A stretch of DNA of 64,000 bases from Methylothermaceae bacterium (GTDB lineage Bacteria; Pseudomonadota; Gammaproteobacteria; Methylococcales; Methylothermaceae): contig JALSIB010000022.1 of NCBI GenBank assembly GCA_026981855.1, positions 1 to 64,000 of the forward strand, written 5' to 3'. The notes beneath the pieces were generated by a model. That model saw only the letters and a list, made by a program, of their open reading frames with translations, made no database searches and was not told the DNA's origin. Shown piece after piece: positions 8,086 through 17,794 of the stretch (positions within the stretch are counted from its first letter, which is position 1; each line of letters starts with the position of its first letter). The translations under genes were made by a program, and so were the position numbers.

Positions 8086-10020
8086 ATGAGACATTCCCGT
8101 AAAGATTCTCCGCAAGACGGTGGGTTTTCCGATATCCTGAACTCACTCTGGCAACAGCTGAAAGGATGGCAAGGTATGCAGAAGAAACCGGAAATCGAAA
8201 TCAACAAACCCGGAAAAGTGCCTTTCTGGCAGGATCCCCGTTACAACTGGATCGCCTATTTCCTGTTGGCGATGCTGATTCTTTCCCTCTGGCAGAACTA
8301 TGCCGAGGTTCGCCAGCTCGAGATTCCCTATAACCAGTTTCTGGAATATGTGGAACAGGGCAAGGTGGAAAAAGTGGTGGTCGAGGAAAAGAAGATCACC
8401 GGTTTCCTCAAGCCTGAAACGCCGGAGGCCAAGCCTCAGCCTTTCGTCACCATCCCCTTGTGGGATGACAAGTTGGCCGAGAAACTCAAACAACATGGGG
8501 TGGAATTCATCGTCCGGCCGCAGACGACCAACTGGTTGGCCTATTTCTTCTTCAGTTGGGTGCTTCCCCTGGCGCTGCTGTTCTGGTTCTGGAGCTGGAT
8601 GGCCAGGCGCATGGCGGGCGGGCGCGGTATTCTCAGTCTGGGCAAGCGGGCCAAGATCTATGCCGAATCCGATGTGAAAGTGCATTTCGACGACGTGGCC
8701 GGTTGCGAGGAAGCCAAGCAGGAGCTCAAGGAAGTGGTCGAATTTCTCAAGGATCCGAAGAAGATCCAGAGCCTGGGGGGGCGGCCACCGAAGGGCGTGC
8801 TGCTGGTGGGGCCGCCGGGTACCGGCAAGACTTTGCTGGCCAGGGCGGTCGCCGGAGAGGCGGGGGTGCCTTTCTTCAGCATCACCGGTTCCGAATTTAT
8901 CGAGATGTTCGTCGGCGTGGGGGCCGCCCGGGTGCGGGATTTGTTCGAGCAGGCCAGGCAGAAGGCCCCCTGCATCATCTTCATCGACGAGATCGACGCC
9001 ATCGGCAGAACCCGCGGCGCGTCGCCGGTCAGCCACGAGGAGCGCGAACAGACCCTCAATCAGCTGCTGGCGGAAATGGACGGATTCGATCCCGCTTCCG
9101 GGGTCGTGGTGATGGCGGCCACCAACCGGCCGGAGATTCTCGACAAGGCGTTGCTGCGTCCCGGGCGTTTCGATCGCCAGATCGCGGTGGACAAGCCGGA
9201 TCTTGCCGGCCGTGAAGCGATTCTCAAGATCCATACCCGCAACAAGAAACTGTGCCCCGACGTGGACTTGCATGTGGTGGCGCTGCGTACTCCCGGTTTC
9301 GTCGGCGCCGAGTTGGAGAACGTCTGCAACGAGGCGGCGATCATCGCGGTCCGGCGCAATCACGATTGCATCGCCATGGAAGATTTCGAATCCGCCATCG
9401 ACCGGGTGATCGCCGGGCTGGAACGCAAGACCCGGGCCCTCAGCCCCAAGGAGAAGGAAAGGGTGGCTTATCACGAATCCGGCCACACCATCGTGGCCGA
9501 GATCGTTCCCACCGGTGAGCCCGTGCACAAGGTTTCGATCATTCCCCGGGGCGTCGGTGCGCTGGGTTATACCCTGCAACTGCCGGTGGAGGAAAAATTC
9601 CTCGCCACCGAGGATGAATTGAAGGATCAGCTGGCGATCCTGCTGGGAGGCCGCACCGCCGAGGAGATCGTCTATGGGGACGTTTCCACCGGCGCCCAGA
9701 ACGACCTGGAAAAAGCCAGCGAGATCGCCCGCAACATGGTCTGTTACCTGGGTATGAGTTCGAAACTGGGGCCTGGAACCTGGGGGCAGCGTCAGCAGTT
9801 GGCCTATCTGGAGGGCGGGGTGCAGGAATTCAAGAACTACAGCGAGGAAACCGCCCGCCTGATCGACATGGAGGTGCGCGAACTTCTTGACGAAGCCCAT
9901 CGCCGGGCGCGGGAGATTCTCGAAACCCGGCGCGACATCCTCGACAGCCTGGCCAAGGCCCTGGAGGAAAAGGAAGTGCTGAGCGGCGAGGAAGTCAAGG
10001 ACATTCTCCGCCGGCCATGA
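8086..10020 (+). CDS. ftsH: ATP-dependent zinc metalloprotease FtsH
   Basis: A 644-residue membrane-anchored AAA+ protease that degrades misfolded membrane and some soluble proteins. There are two transmembrane helices (about 60-80 and 160-180) around a small periplasmic domain. The AAA module has Walker A GPPGTGKT (242-249), Walker [10 protein letters not shown], and an SRH ending RPGRFDRQI. The zinc site is HESGH (463-467; most FtsH have HEAGH), with the third ligand Asp in the [10 protein letters not shown] segment. I start at the ATG at 8086, which has GGAGG about 9 bases upstream; a GTG at 8059 in frame has none. It is transcribed alone, with a GC hairpin just after the stop. The unusual N-terminal extension and the Ser in the zinc motif suggest a secondary paralogue rather than the housekeeping copy. 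Confidence 0.93.
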   Translation: MRHSRKDSPQDGGFSDILNSLWQQLKGWQGMQKKPEIEINKPGKVPFWQDPRYNWIAYFLLAMLILSLWQNYAEVRQLEIPYNQFLEYVEQGKVEKVVVEEKKITGFLKPETPEAKPQPFVTIPLWDDKLAEKLKQHGVEFIVRPQTTNWLAYFFFSWVLPLALLFWFWSWMARRMAGGRGILSLGKRAKIYAESDVKVHFDDVAGCEEAKQELKEVVEFLKDPKKIQSLGGRPPKGVLLVGPPGTGKTLLARAVAGEAGVPFFSITGSEFIEMFVGVGAARVRDLFEQARQKAPCIIFIDEIDAIGRTRGASPVSHEEREQTLNQLLAEMDGFDPASGVVVMAATNRPEILDKALLRPGRFDRQIAVDKPDLAGREAILKIHTRNKKLCPDVDLHVVALRTPGFVGAELENVCNEAAIIAVRRNHDCIAMEDFESAIDRVIAGLERKTRALSPKEKERVAYHESGHTIVAEIVPTGEPVHKVSIIPRGVGALGYTLQLPVEEKFLATEDELKDQLAILLGGRTAEEIVYGDVSTGAQNDLEKASEIARNMVCYLGMSSKLGPGTWGQRQQLAYLEGGVQEFKNYSEETARLIDMEVRELLDEAHRRAREILETRRDILDSLAKALEEKEVLSGEEVKDILRRP

Positions 10021-10033
10021 CCGGTCCCGTGGG

Positions 10034-10056
10034 GGCGCGGGAGACCCGCCCGCGCC
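10034..10056. terminator. GC-rich hairpin between convergent genes
   Basis: A perfect 8-bp stem, GGCGCGGG (10034-10041) with CCCGCGCC (10049-10056), and a 7-base loop. It sits between the stops of ftsH and the nickel permease. No T-run follows on either strand, so a role as an attenuating or Rho-assisted end is inferred. Confidence 0.45.
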
Positions 10057-10062
10057 ACCGCC

Positions 10063-10776
10063 TCAAACCAGCAGCTGCCGTCCCAGGGGAATGCAGATCA
10101 ACACGCCGCTGATCAGGGTGAAGAGGCCGATTCCCGCTTGGAGTCCGCCGTGCATCCAGGTCAGGCGCCGGCTGGTGATCTTGAGCGGCAAGGCGATCAC
10201 CATGGAAATCAGGGCCATCCCCAAAACCGAACCGATGCCGAAGACCAGCATGTAGAGCATCCCCAGCCAAGGGTCGTCCAGCGTCTGCAAGGTGAGCAGG
10301 ATCAGGGCGGCCGACCCCGCCATCCCGTGCATCATTCCCACCAGCAGGGCGCGCAGGGGAAAGCCGGGCGGATGTTCGTGGCGGTGGGCCAAGTCGTCGT
10401 GGGAAGTGTGGTGTTTGTGGGAGTGGGCGTGGAAATGCACCGTGCCGTCTTCGTGGCGGTGCATGTGAAAGTGAATCCGGTCACGCCACAAGCGGCGCAG
10501 CACGTCCAGCCCGAGGCCGATCAGCATGACGCCGACCAGAAATTCCAGCCCCGTGGCGATTCGTTCCGGTATCACGCTGTCCATCCAGATCACCACCGAG
10601 CCGAACAGGAACAATGTCAGGGTGTGCCCCACCCCCCATGTGGCCCCCAGGCCGATGGTGTGCCGCAGGGAAGGGGAACGGGTGGCCAGAGAGGCGACGG
10701 CGGCCAGGTGATCGCTTTCGAGAGCGTGGCGCATGCCGATCAGTAAGCTCATGATCAGGATGGCGAAAGTGGTCAT
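10063..10776 (-). CDS. NicO/UreH-type nickel permease with His-rich loop
   Basis: A 237-residue inner-membrane protein with about six helices. Helix 1 carries HALESDH (17-23), the H-x4-D-H signature of nickel/cobalt permeases. The central cytosolic loop (about residues 95-135) holds about 16 histidines in pairs such as HFHMHRHEDG and HFHAHSHKHH, a metal-gathering region. It is the last gene of the hyp chain, 28 bases after hypE with GGAG upstream, so supply of Ni2+ for the hydrogenases is the natural role. UreJ/HupE families are alternatives with the same substrate; there is no urease in the window. Confidence 0.82.
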   Translation of the reverse strand: MTTFAILIMSLLIGMRHALESDHLAAVASLATRSPSLRHTIGLGATWGVGHTLTLFLFGSVVIWMDSVIPERIATGLEFLVGVMLIGLGLDVLRRLWRDRIHFHMHRHEDGTVHFHAHSHKHHTSHDDLAHRHEHPPGFPLRALLVGMMHGMAGSAALILLTLQTLDDPWLGMLYMLVFGIGSVLGMALISMVIALPLKITSRRLTWMHGGLQAGIGLFTLISGVLICIPLGRQLLV

Positions 10777-10804
10777 TTCGATTTCTCCAATTTTGGGTGA
10801 TCCC

Positions 10805-11830
10805 TCAACAGATTCGGGGCAGTTGTTCGCCCACCAGCAGATCGACGATGCGCTCGCCGCCGAAACCGGTGGAAAGCACCACGGTGGCGGCCGGGCTTTC
10901 GCTCACTTCGCCGATGACCGCCGCATCCCTGCCGGCAGGGTGCGTCCGCATGGCATCCACCAGTGCTTCGGCATCTTCGGCGGGCACCACGGCCACCAAC
11001 TTGCCTTCGTTGGCCAGATAGAGCGGATCCAGCCCCAGGATTTCGCACATGCCTCGCACCTCGTCCCGGATGGGAATGCGGGGTTCATCCAGCCGCATGC
11101 AGCCCTGGCTTGCGGCGGCGAACTCGTTGAGCACCGTGGCCAGGCCGCCGCGGGTGGCATCCCGCAGGCAGCGGATATCCGGACAGGCGGCCAGCATGGC
11201 CTGGATCAACCCGGCCAAAGGCTGGCAGTCGGTTTCGATGCTGCTCTCCAGCGCCAGCTCGCCACGGGCATCGACGATGGCGGCGCCGTGGTCGCCGATA
11301 TAGCCGTTGACCACAATCACATCCCCGGGGCGGATGCGGGTTGGCGACAGCTCCACCCCGGCCGGAATCACCCCGATGCCGGCGGTGTTGATGAACAGCT
11401 TGTCCGCCGCCCCCCGGTGCACCACCTTGGTGTCGCCGGTGACGATCTGCACCCCGGCATCGGCCGCGGTGGCCTTCATGGAGGCCACCACCTGCCGCAG
11501 GGTGTCCAGCGGCAGGCCTTCCTCCAGGATCATGCCGCAGGAAAGATACAGCGGCACCGCGCCGCCCACGGCCAGATCGTTGACCGTGCCGGTGACCGCC
11601 AGCTTGCCGATGTCGCCGCCAGGGAAGAACAGCGGGTCCACCACGTAGGAGTCGGTAGTGAAGGCCAGCCGGTCACCCCGGGCCAGCAGCGCGTTCAATT
11701 GCAGCCGGGCCTGATCTTCCAGCGCCGCCAGGATGTCGTTGCCGTAACCGGCCACGAACAGTTCCCGGATCAGCTCGTGCATCACCTTGCCGCCGGCGCC
11801 GTGGGCCAGCGTGATGATCTCTCCGCTCAC
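10805..11830 (-). CDS. hypE: Hydrogenase maturation protein HypE
   Basis: A 341-residue AIR-synthase-like enzyme that dehydrates the carbamoyl group on its C-terminal cysteine to a thiocyanate, giving the cyanide ligands of the NiFe site. The N-terminus ITLAHGAGGK, the TDSYVVDPLFFPGGDIGKLAV block and the mandatory C-terminal PRIC with terminal Cys are all present. The start is the GTG at 11830, which overlaps the hypD stop (GTGA); an upstream frame extension seen in the same phase is overlap with hypD. Confidence 0.95.
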   Translation of the reverse strand: MSGEIITLAHGAGGKVMHELIRELFVAGYGNDILAALEDQARLQLNALLARGDRLAFTTDSYVVDPLFFPGGDIGKLAVTGTVNDLAVGGAVPLYLSCGMILEEGLPLDTLRQVVASMKATAADAGVQIVTGDTKVVHRGAADKLFINTAGIGVIPAGVELSPTRIRPGDVIVVNGYIGDHGAAIVDARGELALESSIETDCQPLAGLIQAMLAACPDIRCLRDATRGGLATVLNEFAAASQGCMRLDEPRIPIRDEVRGMCEILGLDPLYLANEGKLVAVVPAEDAEALVDAMRTHPAGRDAAVIGEVSESPAATVVLSTGFGGERIVDLLVGEQLPRIC

Positions 11831-12972
11831 GAAGCCCGCCTCCGCTTCAGTTCCTCCACCGAAATGCGGCCGTAGTGGTAATAGGCGGCACAGGCGCCCT
11901 CCGAAGACACCATCAGGGCCCCCATGGGCGTCTCCGGCGTACACTGGCTGCCGTAGACCTTGCATTCCCAGGGGCGGATCACCCCCTTGAGCACCTCGCC
12001 GCACTGGCAGGATTTGGGGTCGGCGATCTTGATGTTGGGCACGGCGAACTTGCGCTCGGCATCGAAACGGGCGTAGGCCTCCCGCATGCGCACCCCGGAG
12101 TGGTCGATGGAACCCAGACCGCGCCACTCGAAGAATTCACGCAGCTCGAACACCCGCGCCACCGCGTCCAGCCCGGTCCGGTTGCCCCCCTCGGGCACGA
12201 TGCGGGCGTACTGGTTTTCCACCTCGCAGCGGCCCTCTGCGATCTGGCGCACCACCATCCACAGCGACTGCAGGATGTCCAAAGGCTCGAAACCGGTGAT
12301 GACGATGGGCTTGCCGTAGTCCCGGGCAACGAAATGGAACGGCCGCTCCCCCACCACCATGCTCACGTGCCCCGGGGCGAGAAAGCCATCCAGCTGCATG
12401 TCGGGGGAATCCAGAATGGCCTTGATGGTGGGCACGGTGGTGATGTGGTTGCAGAACAGGGAGAAATTATCGATGCCCTCGCGTTCGGCCTGCAGCACGG
12501 TCAGGGCGGTGCTGGGCATGGTGGTCTCGAAGCCCAGGGCGAAGAAAATCACCTCCCGTTCCGGGTGCTTGCGGGCCAGCGCCAGGGCATCCAGGGGTGA
12601 ATAGACCATGCGGATGTCGGCCCCGTCGGCCTTGGCCTGCAGCAGGCTTTTCTTCGAGCCGGGCACCCGCATGGCGTCACCGAAGGTGGTGAAGATCACC
12701 TCGGGCCGCCGGGCCAGCGCCACGCAATCGTCCACCCGCCCCATGGGCAGCACGCACACCGGGCAGCCCGGTCCGTGCACCAGCTCGATGCCTTCCGGCA
12801 GCATCTGTTCCAGCCCGTAGCGGAAGATGGTGTGGGTGTGGCCGCCGCAGAACTCCATGATCTGCAGCGGGCGCTCCCGAACGGTCTCGATACGCTCCAG
12901 CAAAACCTCGATCTGCCGGATCAGCGCCCGGGCCTTGTCCGGGTCGCGGAACTCGTCGACGAATTTCATCAT
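11827..12972 (-). CDS. hypD: Hydrogenase maturation protein HypD
   Basis: A 381-residue iron-sulfur protein, the scaffold with HypC on which Fe(CN)2CO is assembled. It shows MEFCGGHTHTIFRYG (43-57) and GPGCPVCVLP (69-78), holding the iron-binding cysteines, then the FALGFETT motif. The C-terminal [4Fe-4S] ligands lie in the PKSCQCGEVLKG and CKVYGSQCTPETPMGALMV segments. Length is normal. It overlaps the SIS-domain gene upstream and hypE downstream by ATGA/GTGA. Confidence 0.96.
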   Translation of the reverse strand: MMKFVDEFRDPDKARALIRQIEVLLERIETVRERPLQIMEFCGGHTHTIFRYGLEQMLPEGIELVHGPGCPVCVLPMGRVDDCVALARRPEVIFTTFGDAMRVPGSKKSLLQAKADGADIRMVYSPLDALALARKHPEREVIFFALGFETTMPSTALTVLQAEREGIDNFSLFCNHITTVPTIKAILDSPDMQLDGFLAPGHVSMVVGERPFHFVARDYGKPIVITGFEPLDILQSLWMVVRQIAEGRCEVENQYARIVPEGGNRTGLDAVARVFELREFFEWRGLGSIDHSGVRMREAYARFDAERKFAVPNIKIADPKSCQCGEVLKGVIRPWECKVYGSQCTPETPMGALMVSSEGACAAYYHYGRISVEELKRRRAS

Positions 12973-13664
12973 TCATGCTCCTGTTGCCCGTGGGTGGGCC
13001 GGACCCGGCCGCGCCGGTCGGCCAGCAGGGTATGGGTCAGATCCCACAGGATGTGATAGCAGGCCACATGGGTCTCCTGCACCCGGTGGATGGAGTCGGT
13101 CTCCACCACCAGACAATGGTCCAGCAGGCCCGAGCGCAACATCTGGCCGCCGTCGCCACCGGCGAAGCCGATGGTCTTGAGCCCCATCTCCCGCGCCTTG
13201 GCGAAGGCGGTCATCAGGTTGTCGGAATTGCCGCTGGTGGAAAAACCCGCCAGCACGTCACCGGCCCGGCCGTGGGCCTCGATCTGGCGGGCGAAAATGT
13301 GCCTGACCCCCACGTCGTTGGCCACCGCCGAGCACATGGCCATGTCCATGGCCAGATTCATGGCCGGCAGGGCCGGACGGCCGGCGGTGACCGGGTGCTG
13401 GAACTCCACCGCCAGATGGGCGGCGTCGCAACTGGAGCCGCCATTGCCCATGGTGAACAGCCGCCCGCCGGACTGATAACAGGCCGCCAGCGTGCGGGCG
13501 CAGGCGATCAGCGCCTCGGCCTGCTCGGCGAAGAAACGCGCCTTCACCTCCTGGCTGTGAGCCGCTTTCTGCCGCACCGATACCAGCAGGGCACGATGCT
13601 CTTCGTCCGCGTCCTTGCGGCCGCCGGACAGGAAGGGATAGAGGCCATCCAAAGGGTCGTTCAC
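12969..13664 (-). CDS. SIS-domain, GmhA-like sugar-phosphate isomerase within the hyp cluster
   Basis: A 231-residue SIS-domain protein. The signature MGNGGSSCDAAHLAVEF (about 91-107), the FSTSGNSDN phosphate-binding loop (about 160-168) and the fold length match GmhA (sedoheptulose-7-phosphate isomerase) and DiaA. It is inserted between hypC and hypD with ATGA overlaps on both sides, so it is made together with the maturation proteins. No LPS-heptose genes are nearby. A role in hydrogenase assembly, or in a phosphosugar reaction tied to it, is only inference; the isomerase-type fold is secure. It carries four extra Cys-free charged C-terminal residues typical of none of the subfamilies. Confidence 0.8.
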   Translation of the reverse strand: MNDPLDGLYPFLSGGRKDADEEHRALLVSVRQKAAHSQEVKARFFAEQAEALIACARTLAACYQSGGRLFTMGNGGSSCDAAHLAVEFQHPVTAGRPALPAMNLAMDMAMCSAVANDVGVRHIFARQIEAHGRAGDVLAGFSTSGNSDNLMTAFAKAREMGLKTIGFAGGDGGQMLRSGLLDHCLVVETDSIHRVQETHVACYHILWDLTHTLLADRRGRVRPTHGQQEHE

Positions 13665-13945
13665 GGCGCCCCCCCGCTGGCGCGCATGGTGCGCAGTTCC
13701 TCTTCCACCTCCCCCAGCTCCTCCAGCAGGGCCAGGGTCTTGGCCGCCTCCGCCTCGTCGATGCGGCTCATGGCAAAGCCCACGTGCACCAGCACCCAGT
13801 CGCCCACACAGTCGGTCACCGGGTGTTGCGCATCCACGATGCAGGCGATGTTCACCTGCCGCCGGACGCCGGAGACGTCCACCTTGGCCAGCATCTGCTG
13901 TTCATCGATGATTTCTATGATCTGTCCGGGAATGCCGAGACACAT
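13661..13945 (-). CDS. hypC: Hydrogenase maturation chaperone HypC
   Basis: A 94-residue chaperone that, with HypD, delivers the Fe(CN)2CO unit to a large subunit. The defining start MCLGIPGQI puts the essential Cys at position 2, so I choose the ATG at 13945 rather than a GTG 6 bases upstream. GDWVLVHVGFAMSRIDEAEA is the typical second half. A second family member, hupF, lies at 26000-26317; the two probably serve different hydrogenases, HypC more likely Hox or sensor and HupF the uptake enzyme. Confidence 0.95.
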   Translation of the reverse strand: MCLGIPGQIIEIIDEQQMLAKVDVSGVRRQVNIACIVDAQHPVTDCVGDWVLVHVGFAMSRIDEAEAAKTLALLEELGEVEEELRTMRASGGAP

Positions 13946-13952
13946 GTGCACC

Positions 13953-16343
13953 TTACCTCGTTTCAGTGATTGAATCGCCGTCCAGGCCGCTGTCGTGGGC
14001 CGGGTCGCCGCACAGGGCCCGGGCCGCGGCGATACAGGCCTGGCCCAGCGCCAGTCCGCCGTCGTTGGCCGGCACTTGGCGGTGGTACAGCACCTTCAGG
14101 CCGGCCTGCTCCAACCGGGTGATGAGCCGCTCGCCCAGCAAGCGGTTCTGCAACACGCCGCCGCTGAGTGCCACGGTATCACAATGGAGCCTGCCGGCCG
14201 CTTCCCGGGCCAGGCAGGCCCACCCATCCGCCAGGCCGTGGTGGAAACGCCGGGCAATCACCGGCGCATCCTCCCCCGCATCCACGTCGGCATGGATCGC
14301 GGGCCAGAGCGGTGCGGGGTCGATGACAGCCACCTGCCCGTCCCCGTCGGCCGCGGCAAGCCCGGGTACCCGCACCTCGTACGCGCCACAGGCCGGATCG
14401 GCCTGCCAGGCCAGGGACTCCAGCGCCATGGCCGCCTGCCCCTCGTAGCTGATCCGCTCCGGCGCAATCCCGATGAAGGCGGCCACCGCGTCGAACAACC
14501 GCCCGGCGGAGGAAGCCTTCGGACAGTTGAGCCCCTGCTCCAGCATGCGGGTGATGGCCGCCACGGGCTTGCCCCAAAACAGGCCGTCATCCAGCAAGGC
14601 CGGCGCTTCCTGCCACAGGCGGGCGACCAGATTGCGCCAGGGCTCGCGCATGGCCATGGCGCCACCCGGCAAAGGGGCCGGGCGCAGGGTGGCGATGCGC
14701 CGGCAACGCCGAAACCCGCCCCACAGCAACTCTCCGCCCCACAATGCTCCGTCGGGGCCGGCCCCCAGACCGTCCAGCACGATGCCCAGCACCGGCGGGC
14801 AGTCGGGTTGGAATCCGTGTTCGGCCAGCACCGAGGCCAGATGGGCATGGTGATGCTGCACGTCCCGCACCGGCCAGCCCCGCTCACGGCCCAGCGCACG
14901 TCCGTGAGCACTGCTGCGGTAGGCCGGATGCATGTCCACGGCCAGCTGCCGCGGCTCGAACTGGAACAGCGCCTGCAACCGTTCCAGTTGCGCCAGCCAG
15001 TCCTGCCAGGCCTGGGGCTGTTCCAGATCGCCGATGTACTGCGACAAGATGGCCTCCGTCCCCCGCAGCAGGCAAAAGGTGTTCTTCAACTCGCCGCCCA
15101 GCGCCAGCACCGCCGGAGCCTCGGCAAAACCGCCCGCCAGGCGCACCGGCGCCGGCGCCAGCCCCCGTCCGCGGCGCAGGGGCGTGGTGCGCTCTCCCAC
15201 CAGCCGCAGCACCGAGTCGTCCACCCGGTTGACGATCTCCCGATCGTGCATAAGAAAGACATCCGCCACCTCCCCCAGGTTTTCCAGCGCTTCCTGGTTA
15301 CCGGTGCACTGCGGCCGGCCGAAACGGTTGCCGGAGGTGAACACCAGCGGGGTATCGAAACCGGCCAGCAACAGGTGGTGCAGCGGGCTCATGGGCAGCA
15401 TGAACCCCAGCGCCCGGGTATGCGGGGCCAGGGAGGCCGGCAAGCATTCCGGACCAGGGTGCTCCAGCAGCACGATGGGCGCGGCCCGGTCCTGCAGCGC
15501 CTCGGCTTCGGCGCCGCAGATGCGGCGGTAACGGCCGATCACCTCCAGATCCCGGGCCATCAGGGCCAGCGGCTTGTGCGGCCTGCGTTTGCGGTCACGC
15601 AGGCGTTGGATGGCCTGTTCATCGGTGGCATCCACCACCAAGTGGAAACCGCCGACGCCCTTGACCGCCACGACGGCACCGGCACGCAACCGGGCCGCAG
15701 CCGCCATCACAGGATCGTTTTCATCCAGCACCTTGCCCCGACTGTCGCACAGCCACAGCCGGGGGCCGCAGTGGGGACAGGCGATTGGCTGGGCGTGGAA
15801 GCGGCGGTCGGCGGGGTCTTCGTACTCTTTTTGGCAATGGTCGCACAGGGGGAAAACCGCCATGCTGGTACTGGCCCGGTCGTAGGGCAGCCGTTTCAGG
15901 ATGGAAAACCGCGGCCCGCAATGGGTGCAATTGGCAAAAGCGTGGCCATAACGCCGCTGACTCCTGTCGAATACCTCCGCCAGACAGGCGGGGCAGGTGG
16001 CCACGTCCGGCAAGATCAGGGTGGCCGCTTTCCCGCCCCCGGTGGCCGCAATCTCGAACCCCTGGGGGAGGGGCGTTTCGGGGAAGGGCATCTCAACCAC
16101 GGCATCGATCCGGGCCAGTGGGGGCGGGGTGCTGTGCAAAGCGGTCATGAAGCGGGCGATGGCCGTCTCCGGGCCGCCGAGTTCGATATGGACGCCGTCA
16201 CCGTCGTTCCAGACCCTTCCCCGCAGCCCCAGATCACGGGCCAGGCGCCAGACGAAGGGGCGCATGCCGACACCCTGCACGATTCCGCGCACCCGCAAGG
16301 CGAGAATCCGGTTGGGGGGAAGGGTTGCCTCGAGCGCCCGCAT
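13953..16343 (-). CDS. hypF: Carbamoyltransferase HypF
   Basis: About 796 residues. HypF uses carbamoyl phosphate and ATP to carbamoylate the C-terminal Cys of HypE. The N-terminal acylphosphatase-like domain has VRGIVQGVGMRPFVWRLA. Two zinc-finger motifs follow (CPACLAEVFDRSQRRYGHAFANC and CDHCQKEYEDPADRRFHAQPIACPHC, each in part). Then come a YrdC-like domain with KGVGGFHLVVDAT and a Kae1-like domain with VQHHHAH and DGLGAGPDGALWGGE. The C-terminal LSGGVLQN is intact. The ATG at 16343 starts 3 bases beyond the hupV stop; a GTG at 16361 is an alternative. Neither has a strong ribosome site, consistent with coupling to hupV. Confidence 0.95.
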   Translation of the reverse strand: MRALEATLPPNRILALRVRGIVQGVGMRPFVWRLARDLGLRGRVWNDGDGVHIELGGPETAIARFMTALHSTPPPLARIDAVVEMPFPETPLPQGFEIAATGGGKAATLILPDVATCPACLAEVFDRSQRRYGHAFANCTHCGPRFSILKRLPYDRASTSMAVFPLCDHCQKEYEDPADRRFHAQPIACPHCGPRLWLCDSRGKVLDENDPVMAAAARLRAGAVVAVKGVGGFHLVVDATDEQAIQRLRDRKRRPHKPLALMARDLEVIGRYRRICGAEAEALQDRAAPIVLLEHPGPECLPASLAPHTRALGFMLPMSPLHHLLLAGFDTPLVFTSGNRFGRPQCTGNQEALENLGEVADVFLMHDREIVNRVDDSVLRLVGERTTPLRRGRGLAPAPVRLAGGFAEAPAVLALGGELKNTFCLLRGTEAILSQYIGDLEQPQAWQDWLAQLERLQALFQFEPRQLAVDMHPAYRSSAHGRALGRERGWPVRDVQHHHAHLASVLAEHGFQPDCPPVLGIVLDGLGAGPDGALWGGELLWGGFRRCRRIATLRPAPLPGGAMAMREPWRNLVARLWQEAPALLDDGLFWGKPVAAITRMLEQGLNCPKASSAGRLFDAVAAFIGIAPERISYEGQAAMALESLAWQADPACGAYEVRVPGLAAADGDGQVAVIDPAPLWPAIHADVDAGEDAPVIARRFHHGLADGWACLAREAAGRLHCDTVALSGGVLQNRLLGERLITRLEQAGLKVLYHRQVPANDGGLALGQACIAAARALCGDPAHDSGLDGDSITETR

Positions 16344-16345
16344 CG

Positions 16346-17794
16346 TCAATGCACCGTGCACACCATGCAGGGATCGAAGGAGCGGACCACGTGCTGGATG
16401 GCGATCGCGTCATGGCCGTTATTCCCCACCGCCAGTCCGCGCAAGGCCTGTTCCAGGGGGCCGGGCACGCCGTCTGCGTCCCGGGGGGAGAAATTCCAGG
16501 TGGTGGGTGCGACGATCTGATAGTTGAGAATGCGGCCGTTGCGGATCCGCATCCAGTGTCCCAGCGCCCCGCGTGCGGCTTCCACCAGCCCGGCGGATTC
16601 GGCCTCGTCCGGCAGGGAGGCGTGAACGCAGAATGGTTCCCGCGGACGCAACGTCCTGATCCAGTTTTCCATCACCGGCACCAGCAGGGCCAGTTCCAGA
16701 ACCCGCGCCACCACCCGGTTGCGGACGTTGCCACCGCTTTCGGCCACCAGCCCCCGGATCAGCGGGTGACCATCGATCAGTTGCCGGGCCAGGGCGCCGG
16801 TTTCCATGGGGTGGCCGTCGAGTCTCGGAGCCTTGCACCAGCTGTAGGCGCCGGGCTTGTCGGCCACCGGAAGGGTGATGCCCTCAAGGGGATGGCTCGG
16901 TCCGTTGCGGGCCTGCATCCAGCTGTGGGTCACGTCCTCGCGGATGGCGCCCGGTTCCAGGGGATGGCGCTTTCCCGCCATCCAGATGCCGGGGGCGAAA
17001 TGGTGGCGTTCGCCTTCCTGGTAAGCGCCGTAGCTGAGAAAGTGGTCGCAGGCCCGGCCGATGCGATGAAGGTTCAGATCCCGGGCGACCAGCAGGAAGC
17101 GGCCGAAATCCGAACCGGCGTGGTTTTCGGCCCACGTTTCCAGGGCTTGGAGGGTGTCGATCGCCGCGACGTCCTCCAGGGCGTCGCCGCCGAACAAAGT
17201 CCGTTCCAGGAAGTGGCGGAAACGGCCGGCGATCTGAAGCAGGCGGATTTTTTCCCGCGGTTCCACCGGACGGCTGCTGCCCCCGGGCTGGATGGAAAGG
17301 GTGTGGGGCCATTTTCCGGCGAGGATACCGGTCAGATGCATGAAGGCGGCGCGGGCCGGCAGCACCTCTCCGGCGGCTTTGCCTTCCTGGGCGCGGAAAC
17401 GGGCGCTGATGGCCGCGTGCCAGGGGCGCCCCGCATAGGATCGGTGGGCGAAGTCCGGCATGAAGAAAAGGTAGAAATGGGTCAGGTGGTCGGCCAGATT
17501 CTCGCAGGCCAGTACCAGGTTGGAGGCCAGGCGGCCGTTTTCGGGTGCCTCCAGCCCCATGGCGGCAGCCAGCGCCCGGGCTGCCGCCATGGATTGAGAC
17601 ACCGAGCAGATGCCGCAGATGCGGGGGGTGTAGACCAGCGCGTCGCGGGGGTCGCGGCCGTGGAGGATCTGCTCGAATCCCCGGTAGAGTGGGGAATTGA
17701 CCCAGGCCGACGTGATGATCCCCTGGTCGATTTCCACCTGCACCTCGAGGTCGCCCTCAACCCGGTTGAAAGGGCCGTAAATCCTTCGACTCAT
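16346..17794 (-). CDS. hupV: Regulatory (H2-sensing) NiFe hydrogenase large subunit HupV/HoxC
   Basis: A 482-residue group 2 type NiFe large subunit. The nickel ligands are RICGICSVSQS (about 60-70; SVSQS is a group 2 mark) and DPCMVCTVH at the very end. The protein stops at that His: no cleavable C-terminal extension is present. This is known for H2-sensor hydrogenases and means no maturation protease is needed. The neighbouring hupU, hupT and hupR make it the sensor of group 2b rather than a cyanobacterial-type 2a uptake enzyme. It is cytosolic, and overlaps hupU by ATGA. Confidence 0.92.
   Translation of the reverse strand: MSRRIYGPFNRVEGDLEVQVEIDQGIITSAWVNSPLYRGFEQILHGRDPRDALVYTPRICGICSVSQSMAAARALAAAMGLEAPENGRLASNLVLACENLADHLTHFYLFFMPDFAHRSYAGRPWHAAISARFRAQEGKAAGEVLPARAAFMHLTGILAGKWPHTLSIQPGGSSRPVEPREKIRLLQIAGRFRHFLERTLFGGDALEDVAAIDTLQALETWAENHAGSDFGRFLLVARDLNLHRIGRACDHFLSYGAYQEGERHHFAPGIWMAGKRHPLEPGAIREDVTHSWMQARNGPSHPLEGITLPVADKPGAYSWCKAPRLDGHPMETGALARQLIDGHPLIRGLVAESGGNVRNRVVARVLELALLVPVMENWIRTLRPREPFCVHASLPDEAESAGLVEAARGALGHWMRIRNGRILNYQIVAPTTWNFSPRDADGVPGPLEQALRGLAVGNNGHDAIAIQHVVRSFDPCMVCTVH

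Noticed and set aside
13995-16520. Long open frame on the plus strand opposite hypF
   Set aside because: It is the mirror of hypF in GC-rich DNA; its composition (Gly, Gln, His, Arg) shows no domain, and hypF has full family motifs.
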